A stretch of DNA of 15,970 nt. Source: Bacteroidales bacterium (GTDB lineage: Bacteria; Bacteroidota; Bacteroidia; Bacteroidales; Paludibacteraceae). The translations under genes were made by a program, and so were the position numbers. The DNA is taken from positions 1 to 15,970 of the forward strand of contig CAAGFD010000295.1 in assembly GCA_900769035.1 (NCBI GenBank). The letters run 5' to 3'. A model generated the notes under the pieces. The model was given only the letters and a program-made list of their open reading frames with translations. It searched no databases and was not told where the DNA came from. The stretch's first letter is position 1, and each line of letters begins with the position of its first letter. This document shows, one piece after another, positions 1-6,798 of this stretch.

Positions 1-764
1 CTGTTAACCGAAAAATAGCCTGGATTCATATGGATTATAAGAGAGTATTGGCTTACGAAAAGGGTAAAAATTTCGCCGATGTATATTCTAAATTCAACTA
101 TATTATCTCCCCTTGTAAATTTTCCGCTCAATCGTTTATCGATGTGCATCCCGACTTGGCGGATAAGGTAAGAGCAATAAAAAATACGTTGGATGTGGAT
201 TCTATAAAATGCAGCGCAACAGCAGAAATCACTGGCTTTTCTTTCCCAAAAGATTCATTTTCTATTGTCTCCGTCGGTAGAATTTGTTATGAAAAACAAT
301 TCTACGAAATTCCTCGTATTGTGCATGATGTGTTGAAGTCGTATAGCCGATTTAAGTGGTATATTATAGGGGCAGGCTCTGATGTGGAAGTCAATGTTCT
401 TAAAGATAATATCAAGAAATATGGGGTAGAGGATTATGTCGTTATTCTCGGTGCTATGGATAACCCTTATCCATTTATCTCCGCTTGTAATTTAGTGGCT
501 TTACTCTCTATCTCCGAAACATTTTCTTATGTTGCTTATGAGGCGAAGATCCTTGGCGTGCCGATTATTTCTACCGATTTTGGAGCTGCTTACGAAATAG
601 TGGAGAATAATACCGGTGTAGTAGTGCCTAAAGATAATTTTGCCTCGGAACTAACTCGTTTGATGTGTGACTCTGCTTATTATAATCAACTCCGATCGGG
701 CGTTAAGAATTATAGATATGATAATGCCGGAATATTGTGCGAAATAGAAACCTTATTTGATTAA
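1..764 (+). CDS. GT-B glycosyltransferase (GT4-like), 5' end outside window
   Basis: This is the C-terminal part of a nucleotide-sugar-dependent glycosyltransferase that probably adds one sugar to the lipid-linked polysaccharide repeat unit at the cytoplasmic face of the inner membrane. The frame is already open at base 3 (VNRKIAWIHMDYK), so the ATG at 30 is internal and the gene continues upstream of the window. The visible part holds the end of the N-terminal Rossmann half and the whole C-terminal half. Counting from Met30, there is a SVGR strand near residue 81, YIIGAG near 111, and the family EX7E signature at E163/E171 (ETFSYVAYE), followed by GVPII and the GxxxIV-type nucleotide-binding loop (GAAYEIV). 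The next gene starts one base after its stop, so the two are cotranscribed. Donor and acceptor sugars cannot be read from the sequence. Confidence 0.9.
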   Translation, partial: VNRKIAWIHMDYKRVLAYEKGKNFADVYSKFNYIISPCKFSAQSFIDVHPDLADKVRAIKNTLDVDSIKCSATAEITGFSFPKDSFSIVSVGRICYEKQFYEIPRIVHDVLKSYSRFKWYIIGAGSDVEVNVLKDNIKKYGVEDYVVILGAMDNPYPFISACNLVALLSISETFSYVAYEAKILGVPIISTDFGAAYEIVENNTGVVVPKDNFASELTRLMCDSAYYNQLRSGVKNYRYDNAGILCEIETLFD

Positions 765-765
765 T

Positions 766-1962
766 ATGACGCTAAATAATATATTTACAGACCGTAACAT
801 TGCCGTTTTTACACTCGTATTTATGAGTGTTCAGTTCATATACATTGAGGGTATGGCAGTTTCTATTCCAAAAGTAGTTTTTATGTCTATTACCCCTTTG
901 CTTATTCTGTTAAAATCTCCGAAATTATCTAAGGCAGCTATTTTGGGCTTCCTCTTTCTGGGGGTTACTGTGCTTATTAGCCGTATTCTCCATCCCTCCG
1001 GCAGCACTTCTACTTTTTATTATAGTGCAATGTTTATTTGTATGTTTTGGTTGTACTATAATTTAGTACATATCAATAATGTATTTACTTTGGACTTCTT
1101 CCTTAAGGTAGTGCAGTTTGTGATATATGCTTATGCCGTTTGCCTATTATTACAGCAGTTGCTCTTCTTAATTGGTATTAATTACTTCCCACTGATTAAC
1201 TTGATGGGGTTCCCTTATTATTCCGGTTTTAAATTTAATACTTTGGCTATCGAGCCTTCACATGCCGCTCGTATTCTTACCATCTATTTTTACGCTTTCC
1301 TTAAATTGCTTGAATATCAAAATGGTGAGAGCGTCAAGATATCAAAATTGTGGGTCGATTATAAGTGGACTATCATTGCTTTTTTGTATACTATGGTTAC
1401 TATGGGTAGTGGTACTGCTTTTGTGGGACTGGCTTTAGTTTCGCTCTATTTTATCAAACCTAAGTATGTCGTTTGGATTGTCCCTTCTGCTTTTATTATC
1501 TATATGGTTATCCCTTTGATAGATTATGAACCACTTAACCGTGCCGTTGCCGTGTTTAATACAGCACTTCTCGGTGATACGGAAGAGATGAAAATAGTGG
1601 ATAACTCTGCCGCCTCACGCGTTAATATCATTATCGATACTTTCAAATATTTGGATGTTACGAATATGGACTTGTGGTTCGGCTACGGTGTGGATTTTTA
1701 CGATGGTAAATCTGTGTTGCCGGCGGTAACTAATTATGGTCTTATTTCTTACGTCCTTAAGTTGGTATTCTTCTTTGCTTGCTGTTTTACCGGTTTCTTC
1801 TCTATCGAAGTGTTGTTTTTTATCCTTTTGTTGGGTATGAATGTGGGTAATATTGCTTATGGATGGGCGATATTAATGGTGTTTTCTACTCTTAAATATT
1901 TTAAAGAGCATAGTAAGATTTATTGGAGGCAAGTACGCTCCGAAAATCCTTGGATGAATTAA
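766..1962 (+). CDS. Wzy/O-antigen-polymerase-like membrane protein
   Basis: This 398-residue, very hydrophobic protein has roughly ten or more predicted membrane segments. It most likely polymerises the undecaprenyl-linked repeat units on the outer face of the inner membrane (Wzy role). Supporting features are its position among glycosyltransferases, a larger non-membrane segment in the second half (around residues 260-300), and an AIEPSHAAR segment near residue 160 that resembles the EPS motif seen in many polymerase/ligase-family proteins of Bacteroidota. I chose the ATG at 766, one base after the preceding stop, over an in-frame TTG at 757 that would overlap the upstream gene. Polymerases of this type diverge strongly, so the call rests on topology, motif and context. 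An O-antigen ligase is the main alternative. Confidence 0.75.
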   Translation: MTLNNIFTDRNIAVFTLVFMSVQFIYIEGMAVSIPKVVFMSITPLLILLKSPKLSKAAILGFLFLGVTVLISRILHPSGSTSTFYYSAMFICMFWLYYNLVHINNVFTLDFFLKVVQFVIYAYAVCLLLQQLLFLIGINYFPLINLMGFPYYSGFKFNTLAIEPSHAARILTIYFYAFLKLLEYQNGESVKISKLWVDYKWTIIAFLYTMVTMGSGTAFVGLALVSLYFIKPKYVVWIVPSAFIIYMVIPLIDYEPLNRAVAVFNTALLGDTEEMKIVDNSAASRVNIIIDTFKYLDVTNMDLWFGYGVDFYDGKSVLPAVTNYGLISYVLKLVFFFACCFTGFFSIEVLFFILLLGMNVGNIAYGWAILMVFSTLKYFKEHSKIYWRQVRSENPWMN

Positions 1963-1997
1963 TCTTTGTGTAAATAATATCTTTTTGATAAAATATA

Positions 1998-2993
1998 ATG
2001 AGTGATTCGGTTTTTCTTTCTATTGTAATTCCGGTGTATAATGCGGCAAATACTATTTCACGTTGCCTAGATAGTATTTGGATGCAAGGCTTGAATGATG
2101 CAGGATATGAGGTGATTTGTGTAAATGATTGTTCCACAGATAATTCTGTAGAAGTGATTGCTAATGTTCAAAAGAGTCATCCTAATTTACGTTTGTTGCA
2201 TAATGCCGAGAATCTCCGCGCCGGCGGTGCCCGTAATCACGGCGTACGAGAAGCAAAAGGAGAGTATATAGTTTTTATCGATGCAGACGATTATTTTCAT
2301 AAAGGGTCTCTTCCAATTGTAGTTGATTATCAGAAACTGCATGGGTTGGATATTTTGGTATGCGATTTTGCCCGGCATAATCTTGATAATGTCAATGATG
2401 TGCTGGTGCATAATTTTAAATCGCAAGAGGTGATGTCCGGAAGAGAATTTCTTGTTGTCAATTCTTTACCTTACGCCCCTTGGAAATATGTCTTTAAAAG
2501 AGACTTGATGATTGATAATAAACTATTTTTCGTAGAAAAACTTAGTTGTGAGGATGTGGATTGGTCCCATAAAATTGCCTTTTTCGCTAATTCGATGCAG
2601 TACCAACCTATATTGCTAACTCATTATATCTTAATGGATTCCAGCCAAACAAGTGTGGAGTATAAAAATACTAATACCGTTTTTCATAGATTGCAAGCAG
2701 GTAAAAGAGTGTCAGAGTTGGTGTCTCTTTGCATTTCGGAAGCGGAGAAAAGACAAATATTAGCAGTGGCAAAATCTACTCTAAAAAACGGCATTATTTT
2801 TATTAATGGACTTTTCATCTCTCCACGCCGTAAAGCGGATATTATTAAGGAGTGTGTATCAAGTGATGTTGATTGGGGTAGAGCGATGAATTTCATTCGC
2901 GATAATGCTTATCTCTATTCTTGCTTCTCCACTCTTATTGCTCCTTTTTTTAGAACTGCCATCTACTGTAAACGTAAATTCTTCGGCCGATGA
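1998..2993 (+). CDS. GT-A family 2 glycosyltransferase (first of two)
   Basis: This is a 331-residue inverting glycosyltransferase of the GT2 fold that transfers a sugar from a nucleotide donor during repeat-unit assembly in the cytoplasm. The N-terminal nucleotide-binding strand SIVIPVYN lies at residues 8-15. It is followed by VNDCSTDNS (42-50), the GGARNHGV segment before the metal-binding DADD motif (95-98), and a CEDVDW segment (E185/D186) at the usual place of the catalytic base. The C-terminal third is basic with some hydrophobic stretches, which suggests membrane contact. A 35-bp gap separates it from the polymerase gene, and the next gene starts inside its last codons (ATGA overlap). 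The sugar specificity is unknown. Confidence 0.92.
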   Translation: MSDSVFLSIVIPVYNAANTISRCLDSIWMQGLNDAGYEVICVNDCSTDNSVEVIANVQKSHPNLRLLHNAENLRAGGARNHGVREAKGEYIVFIDADDYFHKGSLPIVVDYQKLHGLDILVCDFARHNLDNVNDVLVHNFKSQEVMSGREFLVVNSLPYAPWKYVFKRDLMIDNKLFFVEKLSCEDVDWSHKIAFFANSMQYQPILLTHYILMDSSQTSVEYKNTNTVFHRLQAGKRVSELVSLCISEAEKRQILAVAKSTLKNGIIFINGLFISPRRKADIIKECVSSDVDWGRAMNFIRDNAYLYSCFSTLIAPFFRTAIYCKRKFFGR

Positions 2994-3961
2994 ATACAAA
3001 TCTTACTCTTGCCATCTGCATGTATAATGCAGAGAAATATATTGAGGAAACACTACGTTGTATCCTCAAACAATCTATGCAGGATTTTTATTTGATGATT
3101 GTAAACGATTGTTGTACAGATGACAGCGTTGACATCGTAAAAAATTTCTTTAACAAAAATCCTCGCCAATACGAACTCGTTAATTTCACCGAAAATAAAG
3201 GTCTCGCTTATGGCCGTAGATACGTTGAAGATCACACTGATACCGACTATCTGCTCTTTGTTGATGCCGACGATTGCCCTTATCCTAACTTGGTTGAAAA
3301 ATTATACAATAAAATCACTGCCGACCCTCAATTGATGGCTGTTGGTTGCTATTTGGAATATATCAATCTGGAAGGAAAACAAACGAAGGGGGGCATCTAT
3401 ATAGGCGAAAAATCTAAAGAAGACTTTTACATTAAAGCAAAAAACGAGAAATTGATTTTTATGGCTTCTACCTCTATGTATAATAGAAAAATTGCTTTAA
3501 GTGTTGGTGGCCATAATATCGTTGGATTCCCCGATGGTAAACCTCGGTATCAAGATTTGTGTGAGGACCTTGATCTGTGGACTCGCATGAGTGATTTATA
3601 TGTAAATGGTTATGCCATTATTGTAATTCCGGAAGTGCTTTATCAATATCGCAAAGGTGATGGTATGTCTGCCGATTCTTTTAATATGCTCCTCCGTATG
3701 CGCCATATTAAATCTAATCTTAAGCGTAGACGTCGTGGTGAACCGGAACTCTCTTTTATAGATTTTCAAAATTCATTGTCAGATGCCGAACTGTCTAAGC
3801 TGAAAAATGAGGCTCGGTCGGCTAACTCCTTCCGTAACGCTTATTATTATTTAAAAAAAGGAAAACTACTATCGGCTGTCAAAAATATGTTCGTTGCTTT
3901 CGTTAGCAACCCTAAGTATGTGATAGATAAAGTGAAGTGTAATTTACTGAAAATCAAATAA
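2990..3961 (+). CDS. GT-A family 2 glycosyltransferase (second of two)
   Basis: This is a 323-residue GT2-fold glycosyltransferase, distinct in sequence from the preceding one. Motifs in order are LAICMYNAEKY at the N-terminus (7-17), VNDCCTDDS (38-46), the GLAYGRR segment (71-77), the metal-binding DADD (92-95), and CEDLDLW (E192/D193), which matches the ED pair that supplies the base in this family. The C-terminal region after about residue 230 is highly basic (an RRRR-containing stretch) and probably sits against the membrane. The start overlaps the previous stop by 4 bp, which indicates translational coupling. The next gene begins two bases after its stop. Donor and acceptor are not predictable from sequence alone. 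Confidence 0.92.
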   Translation: MNTNLTLAICMYNAEKYIEETLRCILKQSMQDFYLMIVNDCCTDDSVDIVKNFFNKNPRQYELVNFTENKGLAYGRRYVEDHTDTDYLLFVDADDCPYPNLVEKLYNKITADPQLMAVGCYLEYINLEGKQTKGGIYIGEKSKEDFYIKAKNEKLIFMASTSMYNRKIALSVGGHNIVGFPDGKPRYQDLCEDLDLWTRMSDLYVNGYAIIVIPEVLYQYRKGDGMSADSFNMLLRMRHIKSNLKRRRRGEPELSFIDFQNSLSDAELSKLKNEARSANSFRNAYYYLKKGKLLSAVKNMFVAFVSNPKYVIDKVKCNLLKIK

Positions 3962-3963
3962 TA

Positions 3964-5262
3964 ATGGCTGATTTCTTAAAGGCTGTTTTTGCTTTCTTAA
4001 ATACAAATGCCGATTACGCAGTATTGCGTAATTATGATGGCTTGCCGGAGTTTAATAATAGTCGTGATATCGATATCATTATCGAAAAAGATATTTATGC
4101 CAACGTGAAGTCCCAACTTATTGATGTTGTGGAGCAATGCGGTTGGAAAATTGTTACCCTGCTAAAGTCCGATAGACTCGTTACTTGGGTCTGTGGTAAT
4201 ATCGCTATGGATGGCTCCGTGAAGTTGATTCAACTCGACTTTTTCTTTAACACTTCCGTGTTTGGTGTCGAACTTCTGCCTGCTCGTTATCTGTTGAAAT
4301 CAAAAAGTTTTAACGGTAAAATTTATCATGTTGATATTGTATGTGAATTCTTGGATAAATACCTGTATGATAGGGCAGTAGGTGCTAAATATCCGGAGAA
4401 ATATAATGCAGTAAAAACTTCAGTAAAAACTAATTCTGACGTGATTTCAGTGCTGAAAAAAGTTTTTGGTGTGAATTCGATTGAAGAGTGCGATGGTGCT
4501 AATGGCAAAAAGCTTTTATTACATGCCTTTTGCAGTTCCCCGTTTTTTAATTTTGTCCGATTTATTCGATTTGAATATTACCGTATTGCCAATTATCTTA
4601 AATCAAACACAGGGTTTAGTATTGGCTTTACCGGTCCTGATGGCGTTGGTAAAACTACCGTTATCAACAAGTTAATTGACTCACTCGGTGTAGTATTTCG
4701 AGATGCACATGAGTATATGCACTTCCGCCCTACGTTATTCGGTAATCTTGGTGATGTAGCTCATTCTGCCGGTCTGAAAAAAGATGTTGATAGAAATTAT
4801 AGCGACCCGCATCGTGGCGGTAAAACGGGTAAAGTGAGTTCTTTTTTACGCCTTTTTTATTATTCTCTCGACTATATTGTTGGCTATTGGATAAAGATAA
4901 AAAGTGTTACGCGCATAACCCGCCTTGTGATTTTCGACCGTTATTATACTGATATCATTTGTGATAGTCGCCGTAGTCGCATATATCTGAGCCCTAAATT
5001 TTTATATCGATATGGTCGTGTGTTTATCCCTTCGCTCGACTATAATATTTTATTAACTGCCGATACCGATGTTATCCTTGCACGAAAACAAGAATTGAGT
5101 ATTGCTGATGTTGAGGCTATTAATAAAAATATCGACTTCCTTGCATCCAAAAAAGGCTATTTAAAAGTGCTTAATAATTCATCACCCGAAGCTACTGTTA
5201 CCTCAATATTAACCTACATATTTGAAAATCAACACAATATTAATTTAAATAGATTGAAATAA
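3964..5262 (+). CDS. Nucleotidyltransferase-like / thymidylate-kinase-like fusion protein
   Basis: This 432-residue protein has two recognisable domains. Residues about 1-130 look like a minimal nucleotidyltransferase: LRNYDGLPE leads into SRDIDIII, with the metal-binding pair D35/D37, and D92 in LIQLDFFF could be the third acidic residue. Residues about 218-420 look like a P-loop kinase related to thymidylate kinase: the Walker A motif GPDGVGKTT is at 224-232 and DRYYTD at 325-330 resembles the DR[YH] segment of dTMP kinases. The basic stretch 283-290 may belong to a lid. No membrane segment is evident. Its place at the end of a polysaccharide operon suggests it modifies or activates a sugar, lipid or nucleotide precursor rather than making dTTP, but the substrate is unknown. 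Its last 21 codons recur after the next gene (see 6322-6390). Confidence 0.8.
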   Translation: MADFLKAVFAFLNTNADYAVLRNYDGLPEFNNSRDIDIIIEKDIYANVKSQLIDVVEQCGWKIVTLLKSDRLVTWVCGNIAMDGSVKLIQLDFFFNTSVFGVELLPARYLLKSKSFNGKIYHVDIVCEFLDKYLYDRAVGAKYPEKYNAVKTSVKTNSDVISVLKKVFGVNSIEECDGANGKKLLLHAFCSSPFFNFVRFIRFEYYRIANYLKSNTGFSIGFTGPDGVGKTTVINKLIDSLGVVFRDAHEYMHFRPTLFGNLGDVAHSAGLKKDVDRNYSDPHRGGKTGKVSSFLRLFYYSLDYIVGYWIKIKSVTRITRLVIFDRYYTDIICDSRRSRIYLSPKFLYRYGRVFIPSLDYNILLTADTDVILARKQELSIADVEAINKNIDFLASKKGYLKVLNNSSPEATVTSILTYIFENQHNINLNRLK

Positions 5263-5265
5263 TTT

Positions 5266-6318
5266 ATGAGTGAAATAACCCCAATTACTAAACAAGCCAA
5301 CCGCAATTATTCTATGGATATTCTTAGAATATTGGCTATTTTAATAGTAATTTTATTTCATGTATCTTATCCTTTTTGGGATAATGCTTTTTCCTCTAAT
5401 CAATGGATAAAAGCTCTTTTCCCTGATGCGATATCTCGTTGGGGAGTCCCGGTTTTTGTTATGATTAGTGGTGCTTTTATGCTTCAAAAAGAGGTTTCAT
5501 TAAAAGTGTTGTGGACTAAATATATTAAGCGACTTGCTATATTATTGGTATGTTGGAATGTGATTTATCATATTCCGGATTTTAAATCAATGTCTTTTAG
5601 TGTAAAAGAAATTATTGCTATTTTCTTTTCTTCAGGAGATGGTTATCATCTTTGGTTTCTATACATGTTGATAAGTATATATGTAATTATTCCAATATTA
5701 AAGAGAATAGTAGATGGCGGTCTCACGAAATATGTGTTATTACTTTGGTTTTGTACTTCAATTCTATTTTTTTGGTTCGTGAAATCCAATACTTTCACCT
5801 ATTTACAAACGTATTTGCTTAATTTTCCTTTTTCTATTGATTATGTTGGGTTCTTTCTGTTGGGTTATTTTTTATACAAACAAATTATATTGACTAAGAA
5901 ACAACGTATGATAATATATATTTTAGGCTTATGCTCATTAATATTAATGGTGCTTGGCACGTATTGTATTTCTATGTTGGCAGGTAGAAATATGTATTAT
6001 TTTTTAGAGAATTTAAGTATTTGTAATGTGTTGGTTGCAATAGCTCTTTTTGTATTCTTTAGATATTTCGATTTTGATGGGTCTATATTTTGTAAAGGGA
6101 AAAAGATTATCGCTTCTTTGTCAAATTTGACTTTGGGAGTATATTTAATTCATGTATTAGTACTAAATATTTTATATTATTATTTCCCGGTAGATTATTA
6201 TGTAAAATGGGATGCTGCTATAGCTATCCCTATAATATGGCTTTCTACTACTATAATAAGTTTTGCAATCTCTTTTATTCTGTCTAAAATACCGGTAATT
6301 AATATTTTGGTGAAATAA
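5266..6318 (+). CDS. Acyltransferase-3 family membrane protein (probable sugar O-acyltransferase)
   Basis: This 350-residue integral membrane protein has about ten hydrophobic segments. Its N-terminus carries the acyltransferase-3 signature, D18-I-L-R21 followed by LFH with the catalytic-type histidine H32. Members of this family in polysaccharide loci usually O-acetylate sugars of the repeat unit using a cytoplasmic acyl donor. The EKYIKR-type basic loop after the second segment (WTKYIKR) is also usual. The gene starts three bases after the previous stop. By eye its codons are more AT-rich than those of genes 1-5, with many ATA, TTA and TAT codons, and it is bracketed by two copies of the same gene tail. 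Both points suggest it reached the locus as part of an exchanged cassette. Confidence 0.88.
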   Translation: MSEITPITKQANRNYSMDILRILAILIVILFHVSYPFWDNAFSSNQWIKALFPDAISRWGVPVFVMISGAFMLQKEVSLKVLWTKYIKRLAILLVCWNVIYHIPDFKSMSFSVKEIIAIFFSSGDGYHLWFLYMLISIYVIIPILKRIVDGGLTKYVLLLWFCTSILFFWFVKSNTFTYLQTYLLNFPFSIDYVGFFLLGYFLYKQIILTKKQRMIIYILGLCSLILMVLGTYCISMLAGRNMYYFLENLSICNVLVAIALFVFFRYFDFDGSIFCKGKKIIASLSNLTLGVYLIHVLVLNILYYYFPVDYYVKWDAAIAIPIIWLSTTIISFAISFILSKIPVINILVK

Positions 6319-6321
6319 ATC

Positions 6322-6390
6322 GCCGTTACCTCAATACTAATATACATCTTTGAAAATCAACATAATATAAACTTAAACAGACTGAAATAA
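6322..6390 (+). pseudogene. Relic 3' tail of a second NTase/kinase fusion gene
   Basis: Immediately after the acyltransferase stop, and in its frame, 6325-6390 encodes 21 residues and a TAA that match the C-terminus of the fusion protein at 5197-5262 (VTSIL-YIFENQ-HNINL-NRLK). Twenty of 21 residues are identical (Thr in the intact gene, Ile here). At the DNA level 9 of 66 bases differ, and seven of the eight changed codons are synonymous. That pattern shows the copy diverged as a functional gene before it was cut down. There is no start codon or remaining body, so it is a remnant, most simply of an older allele whose upstream part was replaced by the present fusion gene and acyltransferase. 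Confidence 0.85.
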
Positions 6391-6397
6391 TATAAAT

Positions 6398-6519
6398 CTT
6401 GGAAAAACGGCAAAATAGCCCGAAAATCGCTTGGAAAAATGGCAAAATAGCCCGAAAATCGCTTGGAAAAACGGCAAAAATACACTATCTTTGTATTGGA
6501 AAACTGGCAACTTCGCCCA
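6398..6519 (+). repeat. 32-bp tandem repeat, two full, one partial and one degenerate copy
   Basis: Units at 6398-6429 and 6430-6461 are 32 bp each and differ at one base. A third copy at 6462-6479 matches only the first 18 bases before the sequence turns into the -7 region of a promoter. A fourth, degenerate copy at 6496-6519 matches 18 of 24 bases. The full units start CTTGGAAAAACGGC and contain the small dyad GGC-N6-GCC, which is kept in the fourth copy although its spacer has changed. There are no unique spacers, so this is not a CRISPR array. It could be a regulator-binding array or a replication-slippage product. Confidence 0.85.
6462..6493 (+). promoter_or_regulatory. Bacteroides-type promoter facing right, no gene downstream
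   Basis: CTTG at 6462-6465 fits the -33 element and TATCTTTG at 6486-6493 fits the -7 consensus TAnnTTTG exactly, with a 20-bp spacer as is usual for the primary sigma factor of this phylum. The -33 element is the first four bases of the third tandem-repeat copy. No open reading frame of useful length follows before the hairpin at 6640-6683. Confidence 0.6.
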
Positions 6520-6690
6520 TAATATAATGTGTTATAGATGTTTATGTGTTTGCTCGGAAGTATAACGACGTTCCAATATTTTTATAAGCAGGATTTGAAC
6601 GGTTTACAATAATTTATAGCTTCGGATTTCTTGTATATAAAGAGCTCCCCAAAGGTTATTTATCGAACCTTTGGGGAGCTCTTATTTACT
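6500..6690 (+). ncRNA. Candidate small RNA between orphan promoter and terminator
   Basis: A transcript starting a few bases after the TATCTTTG box and ending at the hairpin 6640-6683 would be about 185 nt. The only reading frames inside are tiny; one at 6527-6565 encodes 12 residues with four cysteines and has no other support. I see no match to a known RNA family. This is an inference from promoter plus terminator spacing. The promoter may instead be a leftover of the replaced polysaccharide cassette. Confidence 0.3.
6640..6683. terminator. Bidirectional terminator hairpin between polysaccharide cluster and malQ
   Basis: The arms AAGAGCTCCCCAAAGGTT (6640-6657) and AACCTTTGGGGAGCTCTT (6666-6683) pair perfectly over 18 bp around an 8-base loop. 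Both sides are A/T-rich, although neither has a long uninterrupted T tract. It sits between convergent transcription units and probably ends both the operon from the left and malQ from the right. Confidence 0.8.
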
Positions 6691-6798
6691 ATAGTTTGGT
6701 TTTTGATTCGTGTATAAATCGTTTGCTCTCAACACTTTTTGTCAGAGAACCACCATCAGCAAGCTACAGTAGTTTAGACTATCTTATTTTGCAGTCAA

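Noticed and set aside
757..765. TTG start three codons upstream for the polymerase gene
   Set aside because: It would overlap the previous gene for no benefit, and an ATG at 766 sits one base after the previous stop, which is the usual arrangement in this operon.
1960..1990. Possible internal promoter before the first GT2 gene
   Set aside because: Strings such as TAATCTTTG and TATCTTTTTG resemble TAnnTTTG but have the wrong spacing, and the gap is only 35 bp within an operon.
6398..6480. Short CRISPR-like array
   Set aside because: The 32-bp units are directly abutting with no unique spacers between them, and no cas genes are present.
6527..6565. Twelve-codon cysteine-rich reading frame (MCYRCLCVCSEV)
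   Set aside because: It is too short to distinguish from chance, with no ribosome-binding support and no recognised family.
6588..6605. tRNA T-arm-like string GGATTTGAAC (minus strand GTTCAAATCC)
   Set aside because: The flanking bases do not form the 5-bp T stem, and no anticodon arm, D arm or acceptor stem is found around it.
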